A stretch of 64,000 nt of DNA from Billgrantia saliphila (GCF_002930105.1 NZ_PJRN01000017.1:1-64000), one strand, 5' to 3'. Counted from the first letter of the stretch, positions 44,876-57,837 are shown. Translations and numbers: made by a program. The notes: generated by a model not told the origin, from the letters alone.

Positions 44876-45235
44876 ATGCAAGTTGCCATTCTCATGATCC
44901 ATGTGGCGATCGCCATTGCCCTGGTCGTTCTGATCCTGCTGCAGCAGGGCAAGGGCGCCGAGGCCGGTGCCGCCTTCGGCGGCGGCGCCTCGCAGACCGT
45001 ATTCGGCTCGCGCGGCAGCGGCAGTTTCCTGTCCCGGACTACCGCGGTGCTGGCGGCGGCCTTCTTCGCCACCTCGCTGACCCTGGCTTATTTCGCCAGC
45101 CAGGCCAGCGAGGCTCCGGAGGCGGGAATACCCGACGCGCGTCTGATCGAACAGCAGAGCGGGCTGCCCACGCTTGACGACGAAGCCCGTGATGTGGATA
45201 ATACCGCGCCAGTGCTGGAGGAAAGCGACGGTTAG
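44876..45235 (+). CDS. secG: Protein-export membrane protein SecG
   Basis: The 119-residue subunit of the SecYEG translocon has two membrane helices (about residues 3-22 and 55-75) around the conserved LLQQGKGAEAGAAFGGGASQTVFGSRGSG loop segments. The acidic C-terminal tail varies in the family. The tpiA-secG-tRNA-Leu order is common in gammaproteobacteria. Confidence 0.94.
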   Translation: MQVAILMIHVAIAIALVVLILLQQGKGAEAGAAFGGGASQTVFGSRGSGSFLSRTTAVLAAAFFATSLTLAYFASQASEAPEAGIPDARLIEQQSGLPTLDDEARDVDNTAPVLEESDG

Positions 45236-45256
45236 TCGCCTCCGGCAGTCAAGCAA

Positions 45257-45343
45257 GCCGAAGTGGTGGAATTGGTAGACACGCTATCTTGAGGGGGTAG
45301 TGACCTTATGGTCGTGCGGGTTCAAGTCCCGCCTTCGGCACCA
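45257..45343 (+). tRNA. tRNA-Leu (anticodon GAG)
   Basis: An 87-nt class II tRNA: acceptor GCCGAAG/CTTCGGC, anticodon stem CTATC/GGTAG with loop TTGAGGG (anticodon GAG), a long variable arm, T-arm GGTTCAAGTCC and encoded ACCA. No promoter is evident between secG and this gene, so it is probably processed from the secG transcript. Confidence 0.95.
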
Positions 45344-45431
45344 TCTGAAACGCTGCGTTCTCGTTGAGGGCGTGAGGCGTCAGAAGCAGGATTGGCACCA
45401 GGAAATTGTAAACGTGGCCACGCCTTAGGTC

Positions 45432-45460
45432 TTGACCCGAGGGAGGCGGGCGTCTACAAT
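45432..45460 (+). promoter_or_regulatory. Sigma-70 promoter of the tRNA-fMet-rimP-nusA operon
   Basis: TTGACC (45432-45437) and TACAAT (45455-45460) with an exact 17-base spacer end 16 bases before the initiator tRNA. Confidence 0.75.
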
Positions 45461-45476
45461 CGCCGACCTGGAATGT

Positions 45477-45553
<77 letters not shown>

Positions 45554-45619
45554 TCTCCGGCCGAGCGTCCCGAAGGGGCGACAGCGGGCCGAAGTGGTAA
45601 CACAGGTTTCTTGTGAAAG

Positions 45620-45644
45620 GCCCCTTCCTGCGAAGGGGCTTTTT
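45620..45644 (+). terminator. Terminator-like hairpin between tRNA-fMet and rimP
   Basis: GCCCCTTC-CTGC-GAAGGGGC is followed by TTTTT. It probably attenuates transcription into rimP or serves tRNA processing, as at E. coli metY. Confidence 0.75.
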
Positions 45645-45763
45645 GTTAGCAGCATACTGCCGGTCTTGCCGGTAGCGCTTATCCGGGCAACGCCAATCAG
45701 CCACCTAGCTTTCCTGTTCACTCCCGGCCAGGTGCCTGATGCAACGGCTGTAGGAGCTTTTCT

Positions 45764-46225
45764 GTGGCACTCAAGGACGCTGCGCTGTATGCGCTGATCG
45801 AACCGGTGGTCACCGCCATGGGATTCGAGCTCTGGGGCATCGACTATCGCCCCCAGGGCAAGCACTCCCGGCTGGTGATCTACATTGATCATGCCGACGG
45901 TGTGAGCGTGGATCATTGCGCTGACGTCAGTCGCCAGGTCAGCGCCGTGCTCGACGTGGAGGATCCCATTCCGGGCGAGTATCGCCTGGAGGTCTCGTCA
46001 CCGGGCATGGACCGTCCGCTCTTCACCCTCGACCAGTTCGCCCGCTTCGCGGGGCACGAGGTGGCGTTGAAGCTGCGCGTTCCCTTCGATGGGCGGCGTA
46101 AGTTCCAGGGGCTGCTGGCCGGCATCGAGAAGGACGAGGTGCTGCTGCGGCTCGATGAAGAAGAGTACTGCTTTCCTATCGAAAGCATCGATCAGGCGCG
46201 GGTGGTCCCCCGGTTCGAGGACTGA
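45764..46225 (+). CDS. rimP: Ribosome maturation factor RimP
   Basis: The 153-residue 30S assembly factor has an N-terminal alpha/beta domain (MGFELWGIDYRPQG, LVIYIDHADGVSVDHC) and a C-terminal SH3-like domain (LEVSSPGMDRPL start of linker, then EEEYCFPIESIDQARVVP). The GTG at 45764 has GGAG seven to eight bases upstream, and the product has the usual length. It is the first protein gene of the nusA operon. Confidence 0.95.
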   Translation: MALKDAALYALIEPVVTAMGFELWGIDYRPQGKHSRLVIYIDHADGVSVDHCADVSRQVSAVLDVEDPIPGEYRLEVSSPGMDRPLFTLDQFARFAGHEVALKLRVPFDGRRKFQGLLAGIEKDEVLLRLDEEEYCFPIESIDQARVVPRFED

Positions 46226-46274
46226 GGTCACCGAGGTCGGTGCATAAGAACAGGTTTTCTGGCGAGGCAAAGGC

Positions 46275-47768
46275 ATGAGTAAAGAAATTCTGACGGTCGT
46301 CGACGCGATCTCCAACGAGAAAGGCGTGCCCCGTGACGTGATCTTCGAGGCCGTCGAAGCGGCATTGGCCAGCGCGTCACGCAAGCGCTTCGAGGGCCGC
46401 GAGGTCAGCGTGCGGGTGCATATCGACCGCAGCACCGGGGACTACGAGACCTTCCGCCGCTGGGAAGTGGTGGAGGACGACGAGTTCGAGAACCCCGATG
46501 CCGAGATCAAGCAGTCGTTCGCCGAGCGCCGCGATCCGCCGCTCACGTTGGGCGACGTGGTCGAGGAGCAGATCGAGAACGCCGCCTTTGGGCGCATCGC
46601 CGCCCAGACCGCCAAGCAGGTCATCGTGCAAAAGGTGCGCGAGGCCGAGCGCGCCGAGGTGGTCCGCCAATACGCCGAGCGTGAGGGCGAGCTGGTCGCC
46701 GGCATCGTCAAGAAGACCACCCGCGACGGCCTGATCATCGACCTGGGCGACAACGCCGAGGCGTTCCTGCCGCGCAGCGAGATGATTCCGGGCGAGCGCT
46801 ATCGCATGAACGACCGGGTGCGCGCGCTGCTGGTCAAGGTCGACGCCGAGGCGCGCGGTGCCCAGCTGATTCTGTCGCGTACCTGCCCCGAACTGATCAT
46901 CGAGCTGTTCAAGATCGAGGTACCGGAAATCGCCGAGCAGCTCATCGAGATCAAGGGTGCGGCGCGCGATCCCGGTTCCCGGGCCAAGATCGCGGTCAAG
47001 ACCAACGACCGGCGGATCGATCCGGTCGGGGCCTGCGTCGGCATGCGCGGCTCGCGCGTGCAGGCGGTGTCGAGCGAGCTGCAGAACGAGCGGGTCGACA
47101 TCATTCTGTGGGACGACAACCCCGCCCAGCTGGTGATCAATGCCATGGCGCCGGCGGATGTCGCCTCGATCCTGGTCGACGAGGACGCCCATGCCATGGA
47201 CGTCGCCGTGGCCGAGGACAACCTGGCCCAGGCCATCGGCCGCAGCGGTCAGAATGTCCGCCTGGCTTCCGAACTCACCGGTTGGCGAATCAACGTCATG
47301 ACGGAGGGCGAAGCCGAAGACAAGCGCGAACAGGAGATCGATAGCCTGGTCGAGCACTTCATCCAGCATCTGGAAATCGAGGACGACCTCGCCCGGCTGC
47401 TGGTGGAAGAAGGCTTCACCACGCTGGAGGAGATCGCCTACGTGCCCCTCGAGGAGATGCTTGAAATCGAGGAGCTGGACGAGGACCTGGTGGAAGAGCT
47501 GCGCGCCCGTGCCAAGGACGAACTGCTGACCTTGGCCATCGCCTCCGAGGAGGAGCTGGACGGTGCGCAACCCGCCGATGACCTGCTTGAAATGGATGGC
47601 ATGGAGCGGCACTTGGCCTTCATCCTGGCGAGCCGGGGCATCGTCACCATGGAGGACCTCGCCGAGCAGTCCGTCGACGATCTGATGGATATCGAGGGCA
47701 TGGACGAGGAGCGCGCTGCAGCACTGATCATGACTGCCCGTGCGCCCTGGTTCGAGAACGAACAGTAA
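46275..47768 (+). CDS. nusA: Transcription termination/antitermination factor NusA
   Basis: The 497-residue RNA polymerase-binding factor has an N-terminal domain (1-130), S1 (about 135-200, [24 protein letters not shown]), KH1-KH2 (about 230-345, [19 protein letters not shown] and [18 protein letters not shown]) and two C-terminal acidic helix-hairpin repeats (about 355-495) typical of gammaproteobacteria. It is followed by infB after 27 bases. Confidence 0.97.
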   Translation: MSKEILTVVDAISNEKGVPRDVIFEAVEAALASASRKRFEGREVSVRVHIDRSTGDYETFRRWEVVEDDEFENPDAEIKQSFAERRDPPLTLGDVVEEQIENAAFGRIAAQTAKQVIVQKVREAERAEVVRQYAEREGELVAGIVKKTTRDGLIIDLGDNAEAFLPRSEMIPGERYRMNDRVRALLVKVDAEARGAQLILSRTCPELIIELFKIEVPEIAEQLIEIKGAARDPGSRAKIAVKTNDRRIDPVGACVGMRGSRVQAVSSELQNERVDIILWDDNPAQLVINAMAPADVASILVDEDAHAMDVAVAEDNLAQAIGRSGQNVRLASELTGWRINVMTEGEAEDKREQEIDSLVEHFIQHLEIEDDLARLLVEEGFTTLEEIAYVPLEEMLEIEELDEDLVEELRARAKDELLTLAIASEEELDGAQPADDLLEMDGMERHLAFILASRGIVTMEDLAEQSVDDLMDIEGMDEERAAALIMTARAPWFENEQ

Positions 47769-47795
47769 ACGGGTCACGGGCTGAGGAGGGTCGAG

Positions 47796-50318
47796 ATGTC
47801 GGAAATGACCGTTAAAGATTTCGCAGCGAAGGTGGGGCGCGATGTGCCCCGCCTGCTGGAACAGATGAAGGAAGCCGGGCTTGAGCACAAGTCCGAGAGC
47901 GATGCCGTGTCCGAGGAGGACAAGCGCAAGCTGCTCGATTACCTGACCAAGAGCCACGGTGGTACGGGTGCCGGGGCGCGCAATCGCATTACCCTGACGC
48001 GCAAGACGCGCAGCCGGATCAAGACCGGCGAGCGCGGCAAGACCATCGAAGTGCAGGTGCGCAAGAAGCGTACCTACGTCAAGCGCGCCGAGGAAGAGGA
48101 AACCTCTCAGCCCGAGCCGGCGGAAGAATCCGGCCCGCGCCAGCTGGTAGGCGACATGGCCCAGGCCGAGGCGGCACGCGAGGCGGAGCAGGCCCAGGCT
48201 CGCGCCGATGAGCAAACCGCCCGTGAAGTGGCCGCTCGCGAGGAGGCCACCAAGGCCGAGGCGCCGAAGGCCGCCGCCGAGCCCGAGATTTCGGTGCCCG
48301 AGCTGGAAGCCACCGCGGAACCGGCCGGCGAACCCGAGCCGCCCGCCCCGCCGAAAGAGGGTCGCACCGACCGTCGTACCGCGCCGCCCAAGAAGGCTTC
48401 GGCCAAGAAGGGGCGCCACGATCGCGACGAGGACGATCGCGGCGATCGCGAGGAGCGCCGTCGTGGCGGCGGCAAGAAGGTCAAGCGCGCCGAGCGCCGC
48501 GGCGGGCGCCGCGGTGCCAGCCAGGGCGGCGGCAAGCACGGTTTCCAGAAGCCGACGCAGCCGATCGTGCGCGAGGTCTCGATCCCCGAGTCGATCAGCG
48601 TTGCCGAGCTGGCCGACAAGATGTCGATCAAGGCCAACGAGGTCATCAAGACCATGTTCACCATGGGTGCGGCGGTGACCATCAACCAGACCATCGATCA
48701 GGATACCGCGGCCATTGTGGTCGAGGAGATGGGCCACAAGCCCAAGCTGATCAAGGACGACGCGCTCGAGACCGAAATGCTCGAGGGCATCTCCTACGAA
48801 GGCGAGGAGATCACCCGTTCGCCGGTGGTCACGGTCATGGGTCACGTCGACCACGGCAAGACCTCGCTGCTCGACTACATTCGCCAAGCCAAGGTCGCCA
48901 CTGGCGAGGCAGGCGGCATTACCCAGCACATCGGCGCCTACCACGTGGAAGGCGAGCATGGTGGCGTGACGTTCCTCGACACCCCCGGCCACGCGGCGTT
49001 CACCGCCATGCGTGCCCGCGGTGCCAAGGCGACCGACGTGGTCATCCTGGTGGTGGCTGCCGATGACGGCGTCATGCCGCAGACCATCGAGGCGGTCGAG
49101 CACTCCAAGGCGGCAGGCGTGCCGATGGTCGTGGCGGTCAACAAGATCGACAAGCCTTCGGCGGACCCTGACCGGGTCAAGAACGAGCTGTCGCAGCACG
49201 GCGTCATCTCAGAGGAATGGGGCGGCGACACCCAGTTCGTGCACGTCTCGGCCAAGACCGGCGAAGGCATCGACGCGCTGCTGGAGTCCGTATTGCTGGT
49301 CTCCGAGGTGCTCGAGCTCAAGGCCGTGCCGGAAGCGCCCGGCAAGGGCGTGGTGGTCGAGTCGCGTCTCGACAAGGGGCGTGGCCCGGTGGCCACCGTG
49401 TTGGTTCAGAACGGCACCCTGAAGAGGGGCGACATCGTGCTCGCCGGCCTGCACTACGGCCGCGTGCGTGCCCTGATCAACGAGCTGGGTCAGCAGGTCG
49501 ACTCGGCTGGCCCCGCCATGCCGGTGGAGATCCAGGGTCTCGACGGCACGCCCGAGGCGGGTGACGACTTCATGGTCGTGGCCGACGAGAAGAAGGCCCG
49601 TGAGGTCGCCAACTTCCGTCAGGGCAAGTATCGCGAGGTTCGCCTGGCACGTCAGCAGAAGGCCAAACTGGAGAACATGTTCAGCCAGATGGGGCAGGAC
49701 GAGGTGGCCAAGGTCAACATCGTGCTCAAGGCCGACGTGCAGGGCTCGCTGGAAGCCATTCGCGGCGCCTTGGAAGAGCTCTCCACCGACGAGGTGCAGG
49801 TGGCGGTGGTCTCCTCCGGCGTGGGCGGCATCACCGGCACCGACGCCAACCTGGCGCTGGCCTCCGAGGCCATTGTGGTCGGCTTCAACGTGCGTGCCGA
49901 CGCCGCCGCCCGCGAGATCATCGAGCGTGAAGGGCTGGATCTGCGCTACTACAGCGTCATCTACCAGCTCATCGACGAGGTCAAGCAGGCCATGAGCGGC
50001 ATGCTGGCGCCGGAGTGGAAGGAAGAGATCGTCGGCGTGGCCGAGGTTCGCGACGTCTTCCGCGCACCCAAGATCGGCGCCGTGGCCGGCTGCATGGTGG
50101 TCGAGGGCACCGTCTTCCGTAACAAGAAGATCCGCGTGCTGCGCGACAACGTGGTCATCTACGAGGGCGAGCTCGAGTCGCTGCGCCGCTTCAAGGACGA
50201 CGTGCAGGAAGTGCGCAACGGCATGGAGTGCGGCATCGGCGTCAAGAACTACAACGACGTCCAAGTCGGCGACAAGATCGAGGTCTTCGATCAGGTCCGG
50301 GTCGAGCGGACGCTGTAA
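47796..50318 (+). CDS. infB: Translation initiation factor IF-2
   Basis: The 840-residue GTPase delivers initiator tRNA to the ribosome. It has an N-terminal IF2N repeat ([23 protein letters not shown]), a long low-complexity Ala/Glu/Lys/Arg linker (about 60-250), a second IF2N region, and the G domain with GHVDHGKTS near residue 349, DTPGH and NKID, followed by domains II, III and IV. Internal starts producing shorter isoforms, known in E. coli, were not resolved here. Confidence 0.97.
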   Translation: MSEMTVKDFAAKVGRDVPRLLEQMKEAGLEHKSESDAVSEEDKRKLLDYLTKSHGGTGAGARNRITLTRKTRSRIKTGERGKTIEVQVRKKRTYVKRAEEEETSQPEPAEESGPRQLVGDMAQAEAAREAEQAQARADEQTAREVAAREEATKAEAPKAAAEPEISVPELEATAEPAGEPEPPAPPKEGRTDRRTAPPKKASAKKGRHDRDEDDRGDREERRRGGGKKVKRAERRGGRRGASQGGGKHGFQKPTQPIVREVSIPESISVAELADKMSIKANEVIKTMFTMGAAVTINQTIDQDTAAIVVEEMGHKPKLIKDDALETEMLEGISYEGEEITRSPVVTVMGHVDHGKTSLLDYIRQAKVATGEAGGITQHIGAYHVEGEHGGVTFLDTPGHAAFTAMRARGAKATDVVILVVAADDGVMPQTIEAVEHSKAAGVPMVVAVNKIDKPSADPDRVKNELSQHGVISEEWGGDTQFVHVSAKTGEGIDALLESVLLVSEVLELKAVPEAPGKGVVVESRLDKGRGPVATVLVQNGTLKRGDIVLAGLHYGRVRALINELGQQVDSAGPAMPVEIQGLDGTPEAGDDFMVVADEKKAREVANFRQGKYREVRLARQQKAKLENMFSQMGQDEVAKVNIVLKADVQGSLEAIRGALEELSTDEVQVAVVSSGVGGITGTDANLALASEAIVVGFNVRADAAAREIIEREGLDLRYYSVIYQLIDEVKQAMSGMLAPEWKEEIVGVAEVRDVFRAPKIGAVAGCMVVEGTVFRNKKIRVLRDNVVIYEGELESLRRFKDDVQEVRNGMECGIGVKNYNDVQVGDKIEVFDQVRVERTL

Positions 50319-50336
50319 TCGCAGCGGGAGTGGAAC

Positions 50337-50744
50337 ATGCGCGAGTTCAAGCGTACCGACCGGGTCGGTGACCAGCTGCAGAAGGAGCTGGCCGTGTTGA
50401 TCCAGCGCGAGGTCAAGGATCCGCGCCTGGGCATGGTCACCGTCAGCGGGGTCACGGTCAGCCGTGACCTCGGCTATGCGGACGTCCACGTGACCCTGCT
50501 GGGCGAGGACGATCCCGAGCGCATCAAGGAGAACCTGAAGGTGCTCCGCCAGGCCTCCGGCTTTCTGCGCAGCCAGATCGCGAGGCGTATCAAGCTGCGC
50601 CACGTACCGGAGCTGCGTTTCCACTACGACGAGAGCGTGGTGCGCGGGCAGCGGCTCTCCTCGCTGATCGACGAGGCGGTCGAAAGCGACCGTGCTCGCC
50701 ATGAGGACGAGGCGGACGATGGCGGCGAAGGAGAGCGCGACTGA
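50337..50744 (+). CDS. rbfA: Ribosome-binding factor A
   Basis: The 135-residue KH-like factor matures the 16S rRNA 5' end. It starts REFKRTDRVGDQLQKELAVLI and has the VSRDLGYADVHVTLLGE and LRSQIARRIKLRHVPELRFHYDES blocks. The tail is acidic. Its last base overlaps the truB start (TGATG). Confidence 0.96.
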   Translation: MREFKRTDRVGDQLQKELAVLIQREVKDPRLGMVTVSGVTVSRDLGYADVHVTLLGEDDPERIKENLKVLRQASGFLRSQIARRIKLRHVPELRFHYDESVVRGQRLSSLIDEAVESDRARHEDEADDGGEGERD

Positions 50745-51661
50745 TGGCGCGCCGTCGCCGCGGCCTGCCGGTCAACGGTGTACTGCTGCTCGACAAGCCC
50801 AAGGGGGCTTCGAGCAATCACGCCCTGCAGCGCGCCCGGCGTCTGCTGCAGGCGCAGAAAGCGGGGCATACCGGCACGCTGGATCCCATGGCGACTGGGT
50901 TGTTGCCGGTCTGCCTCGGTGAGGCGACGAAGTTCTCGGCTCACCTGCTCGAGGCCGACAAGGTCTATCGTACCCGCGTGCTGTTGGGCGCAGTGACCGA
51001 TACCGCCGACGCCGACGGCGAGGTGATCGAGCGCTGCGAGGTACCGGCGTTGTCGGCTGCGGACGTCGAGCGCGTGCTTGAGCGCTTTCGCGGCGAGATC
51101 AAGCAGGTCCCGCCGATGCATTCGGCGCTCAAGCACCACGGGCGTAAGCTCTACGAGCTGGCTCGCGAGGGCAAGACCGTCGAGCGTGCAGTGCGTCGCG
51201 TGACAGTGTATGATGCCCGGCTGCTCGCCTTCGAGGGCGATGCCTTCGAGTTCGAGGCGCGGGTGAGCAAGGGCACCTACATCCGCACGCTCGCCGAGGA
51301 CATCGGCCATGCGCTAGGCTGCGGGGCACATATCACCGCCCTGCGACGTCTCGCCACCGGTCCTTTCGACAGCGAAGGAATGCTGCCGCTGGAGGCGCTG
51401 GAGGCATTGCCTGGCCAGGACGAGCGCGAAGCGGCGCTGCTGCCCGTTGACGTGCTGGTGGCGCATCTGCCGCGCCTCGACGTGGACGATATGGCCAGGC
51501 GGCGGCTGATGCACGGCCAGGCGGCCAGCGTCGACGAAGCCGGCATGAAGGTCGGCGAGACGACGAGACTCTACTACGGCGAAGCCTTCATCGGGCTCGG
51601 TGTGGTAACGGGGCCACAGGAGGTGGCACCGAAGCGGTTGCTGAACACGGCGGCCGGTTGA
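50744..51661 (+). CDS. truB: tRNA pseudouridine-55 synthase
   Basis: The 305-residue enzyme makes pseudouridine 55 in the T-loop of tRNAs. GVLLLDKPKGASSN is at the start, and the catalytic aspartate is in AGHTGTLDPMATGLLPVCLG (about residue 47). VSKGTYIRTLAEDIGHALGC and a C-terminal PUA-like region follow. It is the standard neighbour of rbfA and rpsO. Confidence 0.96.
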   Translation: MARRRRGLPVNGVLLLDKPKGASSNHALQRARRLLQAQKAGHTGTLDPMATGLLPVCLGEATKFSAHLLEADKVYRTRVLLGAVTDTADADGEVIERCEVPALSAADVERVLERFRGEIKQVPPMHSALKHHGRKLYELAREGKTVERAVRRVTVYDARLLAFEGDAFEFEARVSKGTYIRTLAEDIGHALGCGAHITALRRLATGPFDSEGMLPLEALEALPGQDEREAALLPVDVLVAHLPRLDVDDMARRRLMHGQAASVDEAGMKVGETTRLYYGEAFIGLGVVTGPQEVAPKRLLNTAAG

Positions 51662-51769
51662 GGAGGCGCGAGACGCTGTCCGCGCTTTCTAAGGAGAAAC
51701 GCCCGAGACTGCAAATATGCGTGGTCTCACACATTCATCACTCAGGCATATTGCTTACTGGAGAGACAG

Positions 51770-52039
51770 ATGGCACTGACCGCTGAACAGAAGGCCGAGA
51801 TCGTTAAGGAATACGGCCGTGGCGACAACGATACCGGTTCCCCCGAGGTTCAGGTGGCCCTGCTGACCGCCAACATCGACGGCCTGCAGGATCACTTCAA
51901 GACCAACAAGCAGGATCACCACTCGCGTCGTGGTCTGATCCGCATGGTCAACCAGCGCCGCAAGCTGCTGGACTACCTGAAGCGCAAGGATCTCTCGCGC
52001 TATCAGGCACTGATTCAGCGCCTCGGCCTGCGTCGTTAA
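51770..52039 (+). CDS. rpsO: 30S ribosomal protein S15
   Basis: The 89-residue S15 binds 16S rRNA at a three-way junction. The sequence [54 protein letters not shown] matches the family end to end. GGAGAG precedes the ATG. The 108-base leader probably contains its own promoter and the S15 autoregulatory site known in E. coli, but I could not place that structure with confidence. Confidence 0.98.
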   Translation: MALTAEQKAEIVKEYGRGDNDTGSPEVQVALLTANIDGLQDHFKTNKQDHHSRRGLIRMVNQRRKLLDYLKRKDLSRYQALIQRLGLRR

Positions 52040-52060
52040 TCGACGCGCTGAGCTGGAAAG

Positions 52061-52092
52061 AAACGGGCAGCCCCATGGGGCTGCCCGTTTTG
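52061..52092 (+). terminator. Rho-independent terminator of rpsO
   Basis: AAACGGGCAGCCCC and GGGGCTGCCCGTTT form a 14-bp stem followed by T, 21 bases after the rpsO stop. A single AGCTGGA heptad unit lies just before it. Some read-through to pnp is expected by analogy with E. coli. Confidence 0.85.
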
Positions 52093-52209
52093 CGTTTGTG
52101 GGGGTGAAAGCGGCGGTATAGGTGGCTCTCGCGCGCGTCAACCCCTAAAATGGTCGCCGAGTCAAAAACGACCCATACATGAAGTAGAGACAAGTTGAAG
52201 GAAGTCGCC

Positions 52210-54341
<2,132 letters not shown>

Positions 54342-54342
<1 letters not shown>

Positions 54343-54376
54343 GCCTTAAGCCGAAAGCTAGAAGTTGAAAGTAAAC
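54342..54376 (+). repeat. Five-copy heptad array after pnp
   Basis: Units AGCCTTA, AGCCGAA, AGCTAGA, AGTTGAA and AGTAAAC start on the last base of the pnp stop codon and lead into the terminator stem. The same phase and consensus (AGCnnnA) occur after greA. Confidence 0.6.
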
Positions 54377-54412
54377 CGCCCCCGCAGCCAGGCTGAGGGG
54401 GCGGTTCTTTTT
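54374..54412. terminator. Terminator shared by pnp and the convergent thiolase gene
   Basis: AACCGCCCCC and GGGGGCGGTT form a 10-bp stem followed by CTTTTT on the plus strand; the minus strand has a shorter T run. Confidence 0.8.
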
Positions 54413-54414
54413 AG

Positions 54415-54442
54415 GCTCTGCTTTGGGCTTTGGGCTTTGGGC
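54415..54442 (-). repeat. Tandem AGCCCAA heptads after the thiolase gene
   Basis: Read on the minus strand, three exact AGCCCAA units followed by AGCAGAG lie between the thiolase stop codon and the shared terminator. The plus strand shows TTTGGGC three times at 54422-54442. Confidence 0.65.
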
Positions 54443-54457
54443 TCACGCGCAGCGCGT

Positions 54458-55633
54458 TTAGCGTTCAATAGCCAAGGCGACACCCTGCCCGCCGCCGATG
54501 CACAAGGTCGCCAGGCCCTTCTTGGCATCGCGAGCGATCATCTCGTGCAACAGCGAGACCAGTACGCGGCAGCCGGAGGCACCGATGGGGTGGCCAAGGG
54601 CAATGGCGCCGCCGTTGACGTTGACCTTGGAAGTATCCCAGCCGAGTTCCTTGTTGACCGAGAGCGCCTGGGCGGCGAAGGCCTCGTTGGCCTCGACCAG
54701 GTCGAGATCGTCCAGCGTCCAGCCGGCTTTCTCCAGGCAGCGGCGAGTCGCCGGGGCGGGGCCGATACCCATGATCGCCGGGTCGACGCCGGCATTGCTG
54801 TAGGCGGCGATGCGCGCCAGCGGCTCGAGGCCGAGTTCGCGCGCCTTGTCGGCGGAGCAGATCATCGTTACCGCCGCGCCGTCATTGATCGAAGAGGCGT
54901 TGCCGGCAGTGACGGTGCCATCCTTCTTGAACGCGGGTTTCATCCCGCCGAGCTTGTCGGCGGTCACTTCGCGGGGGTTCTCGTCGGTATCGAACACCAG
55001 CGGATCGCCCTTGCGCTGGGGAATCTCGACCGGCACGATCTGACTCTTGAAGCGACCTTCCCGGATCGCGGCGGCGGCCTTCTGCTGCGAGGCGGCGGCG
55101 AATTCGTCCATCTGCTCGCGGGTGATGCCGTACTTCTCGGCAAGGTTCTCCGCGGTGATGCCCATGTGGAAATTGTTGAACGCGTCCCACAAGCCGTCGT
55201 GGACCATGCTGTCGATCGCCTTCCAGTCGCCCATGCGCTGCCCGTTACGTGAATTGGGCAGTACATGAGGGGAGGCCGACATGTTTTCCTGGCCGCCGGC
55301 GAGGATCAGCTCGGCGTCGCCGCAGCGGATCGCCTGGGTCGCCAGATGCAGCGCCTTAAGACCGGAGCCGCAGACCTTGTTAATGGTCATGGCGGGCACG
55401 GCATGCGGCAGGCCTGCCTTGATGGCGGCCTGACGTGCCGGGTTCTGACCCACCCCTGCGGTCAGCACCTGGCCCAGCAGCACCTCGTCGACTTGCTCGG
55501 GGGCGACTCCGGTGGAAGCCAGGATATCCTTGATCACCAGCGCACCCAGGTCGCTGGCGGCGATACCGGAAAGCGAGCCGCCGAAGGCGCCGATGGCGGT
55601 ACGGCGTGCGGCAACGATCACCACGTCTTGCAT
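54458..55633 (-). CDS. Acetyl-CoA C-acetyltransferase (thiolase II)
   Basis: The 391-residue thiolase condenses two acetyl-CoA to acetoacetyl-CoA or the reverse. The acylated cysteine is in [12 protein letters not shown] (about residue 88), the catalytic histidine in [14 protein letters not shown] (about 348) and the second cysteine in [11 protein letters not shown] (about 378). It could serve acetoacetate metabolism (AtoB) or polyhydroxybutyrate synthesis (PhaA); no phaB or phaC lies nearby. AGGAGA precedes the ATG at 55633. It is monocistronic, convergent with pnp. Confidence 0.92.
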   Translation of the reverse strand: MQDVVIVAARRTAIGAFGGSLSGIAASDLGALVIKDILASTGVAPEQVDEVLLGQVLTAGVGQNPARQAAIKAGLPHAVPAMTINKVCGSGLKALHLATQAIRCGDAELILAGGQENMSASPHVLPNSRNGQRMGDWKAIDSMVHDGLWDAFNNFHMGITAENLAEKYGITREQMDEFAAASQQKAAAAIREGRFKSQIVPVEIPQRKGDPLVFDTDENPREVTADKLGGMKPAFKKDGTVTAGNASSINDGAAVTMICSADKARELGLEPLARIAAYSNAGVDPAIMGIGPAPATRRCLEKAGWTLDDLDLVEANEAFAAQALSVNKELGWDTSKVNVNGGAIALGHPIGASGCRVLVSLLHEMIARDAKKGLATLCIGGGQGVALAIER

Positions 55634-55756
55634 TGGAATTCTCCTGAAGTCGGTCACAGACGCATACGGCACCAGCATAGGCGACTGTTGTGCACTGCGG
55701 CAATGCCCCATAGGGGGAACCCGCGGAGGGAAGGCCTCTCGGTCTCGTGCCAGCCG

Positions 55757-56137
55757 TCAGGCGAACTGCACGGGAATGGCGTTGCTGGTATGGCTGACGG
55801 CGTTTCCTTCCTGCAGGTAGACCAGGGCCGGCTGGTGGTTCTCCAGCTCGGCCTCACTGTAGTGAGCATAGCTGCAAATGATGACGCGGTCGTCGGGACC
55901 GGCCAGATGAGCGGCGGCGCCGTTGATCGAGACGATACGCGAGCCTTCCTCGGCGCGAATGGCGTAGGTGGTGAAGCGCTGGCCGTTCTCGACGTTGTAG
56001 ATCTGGATCTGCTCGTTCTCGCGTATGCCGGACATGTCGAGCAGCTCGCCGTCGATGGCGCAGGAGCCCTCGTAGTTGAGTACGGCGTGGGTGACGCGGG
56101 CCATGTGCAGCTTGGCCTTAAGCATGATGGTGAACAT
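55757..56137 (-). CDS. panD: Aspartate 1-decarboxylase (pyruvoyl enzyme)
   Basis: The 126-residue proenzyme makes beta-alanine for pantothenate. Self-cleavage is expected between Gly24 and Ser25 in [10 protein letters not shown], generating the pyruvoyl group. The rest ([46 protein letters not shown]) is fully typical. It lies 32 bases downstream of panC in the pcnB-folK-panB-panC-panD run. Confidence 0.96.
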   Translation of the reverse strand: MFTIMLKAKLHMARVTHAVLNYEGSCAIDGELLDMSGIRENEQIQIYNVENGQRFTTYAIRAEEGSRIVSINGAAAHLAGPDDRVIICSYAHYSEAELENHQPALVYLQEGNAVSHTSNAIPVQFA

Positions 56138-56169
56138 GCGGACTCGTTCCTCCGGGGTACGTCGCCGCC

Positions 56170-57018
56170 TCAGCGCGGCAGGGTCAGGGTCAGGTTGTCG
56201 ATCAGCCGGGTCGTGCCCAGGCGGGCGGCGGTCAAGAGTACCGCTTCGCGGGTGGACGCCGTGACCGGGCCCAGGTCGGCGGCGCGCAGCTCCAGGTAGT
56301 CGGGTATGAAGCCGGCTTCACTCAGCCGCGTCAGCCCCGAGGCAAGCGTCGCCTCGATCGGTGCGCCGGCCTGCAGGGCCGCGCGCAGCTCGGTCAGGAT
56401 GCGCTGCAGTTCGGGTGCCGTCGCGCGTTCGTCGGCATCGAGATAGCCGTTGCGCGACGAGAGGGCCAGGCCGTCGTCAGCGCGCACGATGGGCACCCCG
56501 ACGATCCGGATGGGAAAGTGCAGGTCGTCGACCAGCTTGCGAATCACCGCCAGTTGCTGGTAGTCCTTCTCGCCGAAGCAGGCCACATCCGGCTGGACCA
56601 GATTGAACAGAATGCTGACCACTGTGGAGACACCGTCGAAGTGCCCGGGGCGCGAGCCGCCGCACAGCCCTTCGCTGACTTCCGGTACGCAGACACGAGT
56701 CTGCCGCTCGAGGCCGCGCGGATAAAGTTCGCGTGTTGCAGGAGCGAACAGCACATCGCAGCCGGCGGCCTCCAGCTTGGCCTGGTCCTCGGCCAGGGTG
56801 CGCGGATAGGCGTCTAGATCCTCCCCCGCGCCGAACTGAAGTGGATTGACGAAGATGGTCGCTACCACCACGTCGGCATGGTGGCGGGCGGTTTCCACCA
56901 GGGAAAGATGACCTGCATGCAGATTGCCCATGGTCGGCACCAGGCCGATGCGCTGGCCTCGGCGACGGCACTCGCCGAGGGTGTCACGCAGCGCAGGGAT
57001 CTCTCGCAGAGTACGCAT
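56170..57018 (-). CDS. panC: Pantothenate synthetase
   Basis: The 282-residue enzyme joins pantoate and beta-alanine with ATP. The HIGH-like motif is in [15 protein letters not shown] (about residues 27-41), with [16 protein letters not shown] (about 145) and the KMSKS-like SSRNGYLD (about 182). It lies between panB and panD, all on one strand, so the whole pathway from ketoisovalerate and aspartate is encoded together. Confidence 0.96.
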   Translation of the reverse strand: MRTLREIPALRDTLGECRRRGQRIGLVPTMGNLHAGHLSLVETARHHADVVVATIFVNPLQFGAGEDLDAYPRTLAEDQAKLEAAGCDVLFAPATRELYPRGLERQTRVCVPEVSEGLCGGSRPGHFDGVSTVVSILFNLVQPDVACFGEKDYQQLAVIRKLVDDLHFPIRIVGVPIVRADDGLALSSRNGYLDADERATAPELQRILTELRAALQAGAPIEATLASGLTRLSEAGFIPDYLELRAADLGPVTASTREAVLLTAARLGTTRLIDNLTLTLPR

Positions 57019-57045
57019 CAGCGGGCTCCAGATATCTAGACGGAA

Positions 57046-57837
57046 CTAGAAGCTATGCTCCTCGGCCGGGAAGCGACGTGCCTTGACGTCCTCGTGGTAA
57101 CGGCGGAAGGCGCTGGGGATGTCGTCGGCCTCGGTCATGAAATTTTTGACGAAGCGCGGCGTGCGGCCATGGGTGACGCCGAGCACGTCGTGCATGACGA
57201 GGATCTGCCCGTCGGTGTCGGGGCCGGCGCCGATGCCGATCACCGGCACGTCGAGCGCCTCGGTGATCGCCTTGCCCAGGTTGGCCGGTACGCACTCCAG
57301 CAGGATGACGGATGCGCCGGCTTCCACCAAGGTACGAGCATCCTCGAGGATTTGCGCGGCGCGTTCGGCATCGCGACCCTGCACCTTGTAACCGCCAAGC
57401 TGGTAGACGGTCTGCGGTGTCAGGCCCAGGTGGGCGCAAACCGGCACGCCGCGGCGTGTCAGCTCGCGAATGCCGTCGGCCATCCACGCCTCGCCCTCGA
57501 CTTTGACCAGCTCGGCGCCGGCCCGCATCAGCTCGCCGGCATCGTGGAGCATGCGCTCGGTAGTGGCGTTGCTCATGAAGGGCAGATCGACCATCAGCAG
57601 GCTCGTTCCCTTGGCGCGCGCCACGCAGCGGGTGTGGTAAACGATATCGTTGAGGGTCACCGGCAGGGTGCTGGCATGCCCCTGCAACACCATGCCCAGC
57701 GAGTCGCCGACCAGCAGCACTTCGATCCCGGCTTCGGCGGCGGTGCGGGCGAAGGAGGCGTCGTAGGCGGTCAGGCAACTGAAGGTTTCACCTGCGCGCT
57801 TGAAGGCCTGAAGCGTGCTCAAAGTGACGGTTTTCAT
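57046..57837 (-). CDS. panB: 3-methyl-2-oxobutanoate hydroxymethyltransferase
   Basis: The 263-residue TIM-barrel enzyme adds the hydroxymethyl group from methylenetetrahydrofolate to ketoisovalerate, the first pantoate step. Metal- and substrate-binding motifs are LTAYDASFARTA, LLVGDSLGMVLQGH (about 43), VKVEGE, AHLGLTPQTVYQLGGYKVQG (about 135) and VIGIGAGPDTDGQILVMHDVLG (about 195). It is separated from panC by 27 bases. Confidence 0.96.
   Translation of the reverse strand: MKTVTLSTLQAFKRAGETFSCLTAYDASFARTAAEAGIEVLLVGDSLGMVLQGHASTLPVTLNDIVYHTRCVARAKGTSLLMVDLPFMSNATTERMLHDAGELMRAGAELVKVEGEAWMADGIRELTRRGVPVCAHLGLTPQTVYQLGGYKVQGRDAERAAQILEDARTLVEAGASVILLECVPANLGKAITEALDVPVIGIGAGPDTDGQILVMHDVLGVTHGRTPRFVKNFMTEADDIPSAFRRYHEDVKARRFPAEEHSF

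Noticed and set aside
48160..48540. Low-complexity Ala/Glu/Arg/Lys-rich stretch as a tandem repeat or frameshift.
   Set aside because: It is the normal variable linker of bacterial IF-2, in frame with conserved domains on both sides.
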